This document shows, one piece after another, positions 54,806 to 64,000 of a DNA stretch of 64,000 bases. This stretch comes from Erinaceus europaeus. Lineage: Eukaryota; Chordata; Mammalia; Eulipotyphla; Erinaceidae. Numbering within the stretch: the first letter of the stretch is position 1; each line of letters opens with the position of its first letter. Position numbers and translations under genes: made by a program. The notes beneath the pieces are model-generated. The model was not told the origin of the DNA. It worked only from the letters and a program-made list of their open reading frames with translations, and did no database searches. The stretch covers positions 4,628,187 to 4,692,186 of the forward strand of contig NC_080165.1 in NCBI RefSeq assembly GCF_950295315.1, read 5' to 3'.

Positions 54806-56165
54806 TTTCATATTTTGTACATAACAGTCGATCCTATCATACACTCACCCATATATATATATTTTCTTCCAAGAGTTAGAACTCTAGTTTGATGGCTTAA
54901 CAGCTCTACTACTATTTCCCACAACTGTCTCTTTTTACTTTTCTTTCTTTCTGTCTCCCTTTCTTTTTTTTTTTATATAGAGGGTGAAAGACAGAGAGGC
55001 AGAGACAGAGAGAGATGCTTGTAGCATTCCTCCAATATTCCTGCAGTTGGCCCCCTGTAGGTAGAAGCAAGAACTTGACCCTGGGTCCTGGCACATTGTA
55101 AGTGTGTGACTTACCAAGACCACCAAACCCCAGCTCAGTTGCCATCTAGTTTGCATAACCCCACCCCCAAAGGAAGAAATAAAAGTGTATTGTCAGCGTT
55201 TTCAGTGTTTAATGTCCAAGGGTGTCTCGCCAGATTCTGGTCAGCTGCAGTTACAGCGGTAACACCAGTTCAACAAGATTTGTTCTATTATCTGTTTTTC
55301 AGCAGTTAATATTTAAGTAAAGCAGACTATGTTTTAATGCTGTCACCAGCTGAGAAAAACGATGTTTTGTTTCTACCTGGGCAGTCTTCAGTCTAGAGTA
55401 GCAAAGGGGAGCACTACAAGTTTTTATGCAAGAAGATGCCCAGACGTCCTTTAGCGGGTCCCAGATATTGAGAAGTTCCCATTTTTACCAGGAAGACATG
55501 GACTTCATGCCTAAAGACACTGTAGACAGAATAGCACTGAGTGACTTTCTAAGTAACTTCAGATAAAAATAAGAAGCCTGCGTGATATTTCAAAGTCTCT
55601 TCAGCAATACCATTTCCCCCATAAGTTAATGTCAAAAGTTAATGTCTCCAAAACGCTTCCTCTGACATACAAGTCTATTAGCTGGAAAGGTAGTGCATTG
55701 TTCCATTAGCCTGTGAGAAGGAATTACTTAGCGAGATCCTCAGGGAATGCACACCAATAAATAAATTTTGATAAAGGAGAAAAATGGATTATCAGAAAAA
55801 AATTAAATATGGATCTTTGCCCAACTAAATGCATCCAGATAGGTCCCTCCCAAAGGCAGTAGAAGGGATATTTTTGAAAAGGGAGAGGTTAGGGTAAGGT
55901 CAGGCAAAGACTTGTTTTTTTATCCCTGAGTTTAACTGAACACTATAAGAAAAATTATTCTACCAAGTTACATTCACTGTCCTCCACCTCCACTTTCTCT
56001 TCTGTAAAATAGGGGTACTAACAGCACTGACAACTGGCTGGGATGACATATGTGAGTATTTCAGATATCACATTACAGACAGACAGACAGACAGCGCCAT
56101 TCCAGAGACGCGTTAGCTCGGCAGTCAAGTATACAGGCACCTTCTCCATTTTCATTTTCATTTTC
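54806..56165. other. Single-copy DNA with one SINE remnant
   Basis: No gene recognised. It contains the minus-strand SINE remnant at 54,950-55,140 and a short (CAGA)n at 56,078-56,093. Confidence 0.45.
54950..55140 (-). mobile_element. SINE remnant, type B-like
   Basis: Minus-strand: T-rich tail, AGACAGAGAGGCAGAGACAG, TTGACCCTGGGTCCTGGC and a head side CCAAGACCACCAAACCCC. Diverged, with a shortened middle. Confidence 0.65.
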
Positions 56166-57108
56166 TCCAGGTCGCTGATTGTCAGAGAAATGCAAATCAA
56201 AGAAACACTGAGATACCACCTCACTACTGTAAGAATGGCATACATAAAAAAAAAAGACAGCAGCAACAAATGCTGGAGAGGCTGTGGGGACAGAGGAACC
56301 CTTGTGCACTGCTGGTGGGAATGTAAATTGGTCCAACCTGTGTGGAGAGCAGTCTGGAGAACTCTCACAAGGCTAGACATGGACCTTCCATATGATCCAG
56401 TAACTCCTCTCCTGGGGTTATACCCCAAGGACTCCATAACACCCAACCAAAAAGAGGTGTGTACTCCTATGTTCATAGCAGCACAATTCGTAATAGCTAA
56501 AACCTAGAAGCAACCCAGGTGCCCAACAACAGATGAGTGGCTGAGAAAGTTGTGGTATATTTACACAATGGAATACTATGCAGCTATCAAGAATAATGAA
56601 CCCACCTTCTCTGACCCATCTTGGACAGAGCTAGAAGGAATTATGTTAAGTGAGCTAAGTCAGAAAGATAAAGATGAGTATGAGATGATCCCACTCATCA
56701 ACAGAAGTTGAGGAAGAAGATCTGAAAGGGAAACTAAAAGCAGGACCTGACTAAATTGTAAGTAGGGCACCAAAGTAAAAACCCAGTGGTGAGGGGTAGA
56801 CATGCAGCTTCCTGGGCCAGTGGGGGATGGGAGTGGGTGGGAGGGATGGGTCACAGTCTTTTGGTGGTGGGAATGGTGTTTATGTACACTCCTAGTAAAG
56901 TGTAATCATATAAATCACTAGTTAATTAATATGAGAGGGGGAAAATTAATTGTATGTCTTGAAGTTTTTAAAACACAGACTGACTCTTTTTAATATATAG
57001 GTTGTGTATTTGATATGTGGACTCTCTCAAAAGCCTAGACCAAGTAGATCAGAAGCAACCAATAGCACAGCTATATACAAGATACTGGGTACTGAACAGC
57101 AAACCCTA
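56166..57108 (+). mobile_element. L1 copy with long 3' UTR, left part
   Basis: Starts in the ORF2 C-terminal region. An open stretch (about 56,172-56,507) reads [20 protein letters not shown] and [19 protein letters not shown], keeping the CCHC cluster. ORF2 ends at TGA 56,709-56,711. The 3' UTR follows (GGGCCAGTGGGGGATGGGAG, GTGGTGGGAATGGTGTTTATG) to 57,108, where the young L1 is inserted. It resumes at 62,824. It closely resembles the copy at 50.66 kb. Confidence 0.9.
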
Positions 57109-57124
57109 ACAAAAGGACTTTTCT

Positions 57125-57318
57125 TTTTTTTTTTTTTTTTGGAATTTCAGCTTTCTTTCTTTCTTTTTTTTTTTTTTTTTTAATAAAACCCCCACTATTT
57201 CATTCATCATTTTTCATGGACCTGTATTCTCCCCACCCACCCCAGAGTCTTTTACTTTGGTGTAATACTCCAATTCCATTTCAGGTTCGACTTGTGCTTT
57301 CTTTTCTAACCTTGTTTT
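57125..57318 (-). other. 3' UTR and bipartite poly(A) of the young L1
   Basis: The 3' UTR is short (about 140 bp from the ORF2 stop, with AGTAAAAGACTCTGGGGTGG). In sense it reads CCACTATTTCATTCATC-complement sequence, then about 19 A, GAAAGAAAGAAAGCTGAAATTCC split into GAAAG units and CTGAAATTCC, then a second A tract of 16 before the target duplication. Confidence 0.88.
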
Positions 57319-60300
57319 TCAACTTCGGCCGGAGAGTGAGATCATCCCGTATTCATCCTTCTGTTTCTGACTTATTTCACTCAACATGATTTTTTCAAGG
57401 TCCATCCAAGATCGGCTGAAAACGGTGAAGTCACCATTTTTTACAGCTGAGTAGTATTCCATTGTGTATATAGACCACAACTTGCTCAGCCACTCATCTG
57501 TTGTTGGACACCTGGGTTGCTTCCAGGTTTTGGCTATTACAAATTGTGCTGCCAAGAACATATATGTACACAGATCTTTTTGGATGGCTGTTTTGGGTTC
57601 CTTAGGATATATCCCCAGGAGGGGAATTGCAGGGTCGTAGGGTAGGTCCATTTCTAGCCTTCTGAGAGTTCTCCAAACTGTTCTCCACAGAGGTTGGACC
57701 AATTGACATTCCCACCAGCAGTGCAGGAGGGTTCCTTTGACCCCACACCCTCTCCAGCATTTGCTGCTGTTACCTTTTCTGATGTATGACATTCTCACAG
57801 GAGTGAAGTGATATCTCATTGTTGTCTTGATTTGCATTTCTCTGACAATCAGAGACTTGGAGCATTTTTTCATGTGTTTCTCGGCCTTTTGGATCTCTTC
57901 TGTGGTGAATATTCTGTCCAATTCCTCCCCCCATTTTTGGATGGGGTTATTTGTTGTCTTGTTGTAGAGTCTGGCAAGCTCTTTATATATGTTGGTTCTT
58001 AAACTCTTATCTGATGTATGGCATGTAAAGATCTTCTCCCATTCTGTGAGGGGTCTCTTGATTTGGGTAGTGGTTTCTTTTGCTGTGAAGAAGCTTTTTA
58101 ATTTGATGTAGTCCCATAGGTTTATACTTGCCTTAGTCTTCCTTGTAATTGGATTCGTTTCATTGAAAATGTCTTTAAAATTTATGCAGAAAAAAGTTCT
58201 GCCAATATTTTCCTCTAAGTATCTGATAGTTTGTGGTCTAACATCCAAGTCCTTGATCCACTTGGAATTTACTTTTGTATTTGGTGAAATACAGTGATTC
58301 AGTTTAATTCTTCTGCATGTTTCAACCCATTGTTTCCAACACCATTTGTTGAAGAGACTCTGCTTCCCCCATATAATAGTCTGGGCCCCTTTGTCAAAGA
58401 TTAGATGTCCATAGGTGTTGGGCCTCATTTCTGGGCTCTCAATTCTATTCCACTGGTCAGTGTGTCTATTCATGTTCCAGTACCAAGCAGTTTTGATGAC
58501 AATGGCCCTATAATACAGTTTGAGATCTGGCAGTGTGATGCCTCCAGTTCCGTTCTTTTTTCTCAAGATTGTTTTGGCAATTCTAGGTCTTTTCTGGTTC
58601 CAGATAAACATTTGTAGCATTTTTTCTATTCTCCTAAAAAATGTGCTTGGGATCTTGAAGGGGATAGCATTAAATTTGTAGATGGCTCTGGGTAATATAT
58701 TCATTTTGATGATGTTAATTCTTCCAACCCATGAACATGGAATATCTTTCCACTTCTTTGTGTCTTTTTCAATTTCTTTGAGTAGTGACTCATAATTTTC
58801 AGTATACAAGTCTTTCACTTCTTTGGTTAGGTTTATTCCTAGATATTTTATAGTTTTTGTTGCTATAGAAAAAGGAACTGATTTCTGGATTTCAATTTCT
58901 TCTAACTTAGTGTTTGCATAGAGGAATGCCACTGACTTTTGAATGTTAATTTTATAGCCTGACACATTACTGTATTGCCTGATGATTTCCAAAAGCTTCT
59001 TGCTGGATTCCTTAGGTTTTTCCATGTATACTAACATGTCATCTGCAAATAAGGAGAGTTTGACTTCTTCTCTTCCAATCTGTATGCCTTTAATTCCTTG
59101 CTCCTGCCTGATTGCTATGGCAAGAACTTCCAACACTATGTTGAATAGTAATGGTGATAGTGGGCAGCCCTGTCTAGTACCTGATCTGAGGGGAAATGCT
59201 TCCAGTTTTTCACCATTGAGTATGATGTTAGCTGTAGGTTTGCTATATATAGACTCCACTATCTTCAGGAATTTTCCATCTATTCCTATTTTTTGTAGTG
59301 TTTTGATCATAAAGGGATGTTGTATTTTGTCAAAGGCTTTCTCTGCATCTATTGATATGACCATGTGGTTTTTGGTCTTACTTTGTTGATGTGGTGGATC
59401 ACATTGATTGATTTACGTATATTAAACCAACCTTGCATGCCTGGGATAAACCCCACTTGGTCATGATGAACAATTTTTTTGATATACTGCTGTATCCGGT
59501 TGGCTAGAATTTTGTTCAATATTTTTGCATCTATGTTCATCAGAGATATTGGTCTGTAGTTTTCTTTTTTGGTTGTGTCCCTGTCTGCTTTTGGTATCAG
59601 GGTGATGTTGGCTTCATAGAAGCTGGCAGGGAGTATTCCAGTGTCTTCAATCTTCTGGAAGACTTTTAAAAGTAGAGGTATTAGTTCTTCTTTGAAAGTT
59701 TTGTAGAATTCATTTGTAAAACCATCTGGTCCAGGACTTTTATTTTTGGGAAGATTTTTGATAACTGTTTCAATTTCATTAGCTGTGATGGGCCTGTTCA
59801 TGTTATCCACTTCCTCTTTACTTAGTTTTGGAAGTTGGTAGGTATCTAGGAAATCATTCATTTCTTCCAGGTTCTCTAGCTTGGTGGCATATAGTTGTTC
59901 ATAGAAGCCTCGCATGATATGTTGAATTTCTGCAGTGTCTGTTGTGATTTCTCCTCTTTCATTTACTATCCAATTTATTTGGGTCTTCTCCCTTTTTTGT
60001 TTTGTGAGTCTGGCTAAAGGTTTGTCGATTTAGTTTACTCTTTCGAAGAACCAACATTTACTTTCATTGATCTTTTGTATGGTTTTCCTATTCTCAATGT
60101 TATTTATTTCTGCCCTAACTTTAGTAATTTCTGTCCTTCTGGTTGCTTTAGGATTCCTTTGTTGTTCTTCTTCTAGGTCTTTGAGATGTGCAATCAGGCT
60201 GTTTATTTGTGCCTTTTCTTGTTTCCTAATGTGTGCTTGTATAGCTATGAACTTCCCTCTTAGGACTGCTTTAGCTGTGTCCCAAATATTTTGATAGCTT

Positions 60301-61142
60301 GTGTCTTCATTTTCATTGAACTCTCGAAACATTTTGATTTCTTCCTTGATTTCCTCTTTGACCCAGAAGTTGTTAAGAAGTGTACTGTTGAGCTTCCACA
60401 TTATGGCTCTGTTACTAATCTTTTGTTGATTGTTAAATGTTAGTTTAATTCCACTGTGGTCTGAGAAGATGCTTGGGATGATTTCAGTGCTCTTGAATAG
60501 GTTGATGCTGTCTTTGTGGCCTAACGTATGGTCTATCCTTGAGAAAGATCCATGTGGATTTGAGTAAAATGTGTATTCCAGTTTCTTGGGATGAATGACT
60601 CTGAAAATGTCCAATAGTTCTAGTTTATCTATCTCTTCATTTAGCTCCCTTATGTCTTTACTGATTTTCTGCCTGGATGATCTGTCAAGTTGAGATAGTG
60701 GGGTGTTGAAGTCCCCTACTATGATTGTGTTACTGTTAATATATTGTTGTAGCTCTTTCAGTAGAAGTTTGATGTATTTAGATGGCTTCTTATTGGGTGC
60801 ATAGATATTAATAATTGTTAAGTCCTCTTGATTGACTGATCCTCTGAGCATTAAGTAGTGTCCATTCCTATCTTTTTTAATCTTATCTATTTTAAAGTCT
60901 ATCATGTCAGATATGAGAATAGCTGTTCCTGCCCTTTTTTGTGGGCCATTGGCTTGAATGATAGTTTTCCATCCTTTCACTTTAAGTCTGTGTTTGTCTT
61001 GTTGAGTTAGGTGAGTTTCCTGTAGACAACATATTGTTGGGTTGTGTTTTCTGATCCATCTTCCTACTCTGTGTCTTTTAATAGGTGAATTCAGGCCATT
61101 GACATTTATTGATATCAAAGATTGAAGATATTTTAACGCCAT
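57319..61142 (-). pseudogene. ORF2: L1 ORF2 (endonuclease/reverse transcriptase) with one stop and one frameshift
   Basis: The product nicks target DNA, reverse-transcribes L1 RNA at the nick and binds RNA in a cytoplasmic/nuclear particle. About 1,275 codons long, the normal L1 length. The N-terminal endonuclease (about residues 1-240) keeps the expected catalytic residues: N15, E42, Y115, D145, N147, T192, D205, D229 and H230. The reverse transcriptase keeps FADD (59,038-59,049). The C-terminal region keeps CWRGCG ... LLHCWWEC, the CCHC cluster. Two lesions are visible: an in-frame TAA at codon 371 (60,030-60,032), just after the endonuclease, and a one-base loss near 59,378-59,380, before the catalytic core. 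Reading frames on both sides of the stop are the same frame. As it stands, only the endonuclease part could be made. Confidence 0.96.
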
Positions 61143-61198
61143 TCTTGTAGAGTTTTAGAGTGTTTTGATATATGTCTTATTTGTGGTGGTCTGACTGT

Positions 61199-62164
61199 TT
61201 ATAGGAGACCTTTCAGAACTTCTTTCAGGGCAGGCTTGGTGATGGTTGCTTCCTTTAACTGTTGCTTGTCTGAGAAGGTTTTGATGCTTCCATCTAGTCT
61301 GAATGACAATCTAGCAGGATATAGTATTCTTGGCTGAAAGCCTTTATCATTGAGCACTCGATAGATATCTTGCCATTCTCTTCTGGCCTGTAGTGTTTGT
61401 ATGGAGAAGTCTGCTGCTAATCTTATGGGTTTTCCTTTGTAGGTGACTCTTTGTTTTTCTCTTGCAGGCTTGAGGATCCTTTCTTTATCCTTATTCCTTT
61501 CCAATCTAAGTATGACATGTCTTGGTGTCTTTAGGTCTGGGTTAATTCTGTTTGGGACCCTCTGGGCTTCTTGAATCTTTATGTCTTTGGTGTTGTCTAG
61601 ACTAGAGAAATTTTCAGCTATTATGGCCTGGAGAACGATTTCTTCCTCCCCTTCTCTTTCTTCCTCTGGTAAGCCAATAATGCGTATATTGTTTCTTTTG
61701 AAGTCATCCCATAGGACTCTGTTGTTGTTTTCAGCATCTCTTAATCTATTTTTGAGATCTCTTACTTCTTTTTTAGTTGTCTCTAATTCATCCTCAATCT
61801 TGCTAATTCTGTCTTTAGCCTCATAGATTCTATTCTCTACTGCTTTCTGGAGTTCATCTATTTTGTTGCCCTGCTGTGATACTGTTTTAGCTTGTTCAGC
61901 TAGTTGCCTTCTTAGCTCAGCGATTTCAGCTTTCAGCTCTCTAATAACCATGAGATAATTAGAATTTTCTTCCATATTCTCATTTGTTGTTCCTGCATTT
62001 ATGATTACAATTTTTTCAAATTCTTTACTCACTCCTGTTATTATTTCCTTAGCTAATGTTTGGATGTTGAACTCGTTGTTTTGTGCTTCACCCTCTGGAG
62101 GACTTTTAGCTGGACTCTTGTCCTGGTTCGAGTCTCCAATATTTTTTCTTGTTGTTTTAACCAT
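61199..62164 (-). CDS. ORF1: L1 ORF1 protein (RNA-binding trimer, chaperone)
   Basis: An intact 321-residue protein. ORF1p trimerises, coats L1 RNA and acts as a nucleic-acid chaperone in the L1 particle. Residues 1-70 are polar and probably disordered. About 72-148 form heptad-like coiled coil (LKAEIAELRRQLAE, KIEDELETTKKEV). About 157-248 form the RRM, starting NNIRIIGLPE and including RHVILRLER. About 250-317 form the C-terminal domain, with LQARREW and YPARLSF. The length is close to the 338-residue human protein. The Met at 62,164 was chosen because it begins the MVKTTRK N-terminus with no upstream in-frame alternative evident. ORF2 begins 56 bp after its stop, the usual L1 spacing. Confidence 0.96.
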   Translation of the reverse strand: MVKTTRKNIGDSNQDKSPAKSPPEGEAQNNEFNIQTLAKEIITGVSKEFEKIVIINAGTTNENMEENSNYLMVIRELKAEIAELRRQLAEQAKTVSQQGNKIDELQKAVENRIYEAKDRISKIEDELETTKKEVRDLKNRLRDAENNNRVLWDDFKRNNIRIIGLPEEEREGEEEIVLQAIIAENFSSLDNTKDIKIQEAQRVPNRINPDLKTPRHVILRLERNKDKERILKPAREKQRVTYKGKPIRLAADFSIQTLQARREWQDIYRVLNDKGFQPRILYPARLSFRLDGSIKTFSDKQQLKEATITKPALKEVLKGLL

Positions 62165-62807
62165 TTTAAATAAGTTAACAGTTTTTTCAATCCCTGAGTT
62201 GGAGTTCAGTGGTGTAAAAGCCTTTTTTTTTCCCCTGTAGGCTATGGGAGCCTGAGGGCTTTTAAACTATCAATAGGCTTCTTAGCTTAATCACTGACTC
62301 CTGACCAAGAGATAAAGCAGGGTGTGGCAGAGATAATCCAGTGGTTATGCAAAGAGACTTTCACAGCCCTTCAGCTATGCCACAGAGGTATAGGTCTTCT
62401 GAGTTTCCCGGTTAGATCTCTGTACCCTGGTGTCCCTCCCTATTGCTGCTCCAGATTCTGAGGGTAGTAGCAATGGAGACTCAGAGTTGCACTTGCTGAG
62501 TCTCTGGGGAGTCCTTTCCTCCCTTCAGCTGTCCCCTTGTTGGTGGAGCAGACTGAAGGTGGTGTCTCCACTGACAAACTGTCGAACTGTTAGCAGTCAC
62601 TTAATCTCTCCTTAGGCCCCTCTCTCCTCTCTGTCACCAGCCACGCGTGTTTGTACTCACGGGTGATTTACTGGGTTTCTGTGGTCATTCTAGTCCTGTC
62701 TTGTTTCGGTCCGGGTGGTCTCCTTTGGTATTCCTAGTTGATCCGGGAAAGGAGAGGAGAGGAGAGAAAGCAATCTGCTGCTCGTAGCTCCGCCTCCGGA
62801 AGTCGAC
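62165..62807 (-). promoter_or_regulatory. 5' UTR and presumed internal promoter of the young L1
   Basis: About 643 bp between the insertion boundary and the ORF1 start. The outer end is CpG-containing (GTCGACTTCCGGAGGCGGAG; ACGCGTG in the plus strand near 62,644). L1 5' UTRs normally hold an internal RNA polymerase II promoter; no specific factor site is claimed here. Confidence 0.6.
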
Positions 62808-62823
62808 ACAAAAGGACTTTTCT

Positions 62824-62907
62824 AAGTTAACCCAATTACCAAATAATGTGATGATAACATTAACTATCCATTTAATGTCTTTTTGAACCCTAAGACAGCA
62901 GGGACCT
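62824..62907 (+). mobile_element. L1 3' UTR, middle part
   Basis: Continuation of the 56.17-kb L1 3' UTR after the young L1 (AACCCAATTACCAAATAATG, CTAAGACAGCAGGGACCT). The same order is seen at 53,215-53,290, confirming continuity. Confidence 0.88.
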
Positions 62908-63337
62908 TGTTGGTATGCATGAGACCCTTTCTGTTTCATTTGGTTTAAATCCCCCCTGCTTAACACTGTTCTATTTACATAACCACTTCATTCTATTTAC
63001 TGTTGACAAGTTCCACCCTCCCTCCAGGGCATTTGTGGTTCAGTGATAGGATTCTCGCCTAATCTGCCCCCTCCTTGTCACACTCTGATTTTTACCAGTC
63101 ACTTTTCTCTCCACCCTCTCTATGTCACATCCTGTTTCCACCCTACTTGGCAAGTATATATAAAGACAGCATTGTGAGTTTTACTATACTTTAGTTTAGC
63201 TTAGCTCGGCTTAGATTGTGCTGCGTCCTGCATGAATAAAGAGATACTGCCTACAGCTCAACTATGAGTCCCTGGTCGTCTGTTACCTGCCCGTGAAGCC
63301 AGCCTGGCGAAAACAACCTAACCCGTCGAAAACGACA
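62908..63337 (+). mobile_element. Solo LTR, class II-like ERV, family 2
   Basis: A 430-bp LTR beginning TGTTGGTATGCATG and ending CGTCGAAAACGACA, with the perfect 6-bp duplication GGACCT (62,902-62,907 and 63,338-63,343). It has TATA-like AAGTATATATAAAGACAG near 63,152 and the polyadenylation signal GAATAAAGAG near 63,234. It is homologous to the LTR at 32,234-32,674, but the first ~100 bp are shorter or replaced. No retroviral coding sequence is present. Confidence 0.94.
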
Positions 63338-63343
63338 GGACCT

Positions 63344-64000
63344 CACATCTCCACTATAGAGCCTCTACTTCCCCCAGTCCTGGAACCTTTGGATAGGGCC
63401 CACTTTCCCGCATGCCTCTCCCAATCCATGTCAAATAATATTGCATCTACCGATCACAACCTAATCAACACAACGATTGCCACCTCAACATGCTTCAGCT
63501 CAGACTGTGTCCAGAGACTTCACGTGTGGAATGACAACCCTTCAGCTTCATTACTCGGGTGAGACCTTTCCTTTCATGGTGTTATCTAATTCCATCCCAG
63601 GTGGTTCACTTTGTAACAAAGTCCCATAACCTAGATATACACCAGTTTCTGTGAGAGAGAGCATATGTTCACACGTATCCATAAACTAGTGCAAAATATA
63701 TACCTGAAAGCAGAAGTACACTAGAGTTTGCAGTGAGTACCCCCCCAACACTTCCTCTCCACTATTCCAAGCTTTGGGTCCATGACTGCTCAACAATTTG
63801 TTTGGCTTTGTATGTTAACTCTCTTTTCAGCCACTAGGTTCCAGATGCTAGCAGGATGCCAACCAGACGTCCCTGGACAGACAACCCCACCAATGTGTCC
63901 TGGAGCTCAGCTTCCCCAGAGACCCACCCTACTAGGGAAAGAGAGAGGCAGACGGGGAGTATGGACCAACCAGTCATTGTCCATGTTCAGCGGGGAAGCA
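63344..64000 (+). mobile_element. L1 3' UTR, right part, running off the window
   Basis: CACATCTCCACTATAGAGCC, CCCAGTCCTGGAACCTTTGG and onward follow the 14.5-kb copy. About 780 bp present there are missing here between about 63,735 and 63,745 (GCAGTGAGT joined to ACCCCCCCAACA). The last bases (CATGTTCAGCGGGGAAGCA) are still UTR, so the 3' terminus lies beyond the window. Confidence 0.9.

Larger units (their letters stand above)
57125..62807 (-). mobile_element. Full-length young L1 retrotransposon
   Basis: A 5.68-kb element with 5' UTR, ORF1, ORF2, short 3' UTR and poly(A), bounded by the perfect 16-bp duplication ACAAAAGGACTTTTCT (57,109-57,124 and 62,808-62,823). The sense 5' end begins GTCGACTTCCGGAGGCGGAG. 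It is inserted in opposite orientation into the 3' UTR of an older L1. Intact duplications, an intact ORF1 and only two lesions in ORF2 mark it as recent. It is the only full-length element in the window. Confidence 0.97.

Noticed and set aside
57808..59389. Plus-strand open frames opposite the young L1
   Set aside because: Antisense shadows of ORF2 with no independent motif support.

Overview
This is a gene-poor, repeat-saturated mammalian nuclear segment. I infer a hedgehog (Erinaceidae, probably Erinaceus) from the dominant short repeats. These are tRNA-derived SINEs with a head resembling GGGAGTCGGGCGGTAGCGCA, a GGTTCGAGCCCC B box and a pyrimidine-rich body ending near CTGTCCTATCCAAC. A second SINE family begins GGGCCAGGTGGTGGCACA. 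No conserved host protein-coding exon, rRNA, functional tRNA gene, CRISPR array or operon was recognised. The only complete gene-like unit is a young L1 retrotransposon.

Layout: 0-11 kb holds microsatellites, at least twelve SINE insertions and truncated L1 3' ends. 11-14 kb is mostly single-copy DNA with CA, CT and GT microsatellites and one compact element with a LINE-like tail (13.57 kb). 14.5-22.1 kb holds a 1.68-kb L1 3'-UTR copy, a SINE split by a solo LTR, and a long decayed L1 on the minus strand, itself hit by a second compact element and another solo LTR. 23-30.3 kb is dense in nested SINEs, two more solo LTRs and a fragment of a non-L1 LINE with an open C-terminal reading frame. 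30.4-50 kb alternates single-copy DNA with old L1 copies (32.1, 37.9, 42.9 and 45.0 kb), solo LTRs and long microsatellites. 50.6-64 kb is almost wholly L1: a 4.1-kb plus-strand copy with a very long 3' UTR, then a second such copy interrupted by a full-length minus-strand L1 (57,125-62,807) and a solo LTR (62,908-63,337).

Relationships: the full-length L1 has a perfect 16-bp target-site duplication, an intact ORF1, and an ORF2 broken only by one stop codon and one frameshift. L1-type machinery plausibly mobilised the tRNA-derived SINEs, many of which have 8-15 bp target duplications. The solo LTRs have 6-bp duplications, several of them perfect, as expected for class II (beta-like) endogenous retroviruses; no retroviral coding sequence is present. 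A recurrent ~1.7-kb repeat is explained as the 3' UTR of an L1 lineage, because it lies downstream of ORF2 within one target-duplication-bounded insertion. The compact elements at 13.57 and 21.0 kb share their 3' tail with the non-L1 LINE fragment at 29.0 kb, suggesting a LINE and a dependent short partner. Coordinates given with duplications are accurate to a few bases; boundaries of decayed copies are approximate.
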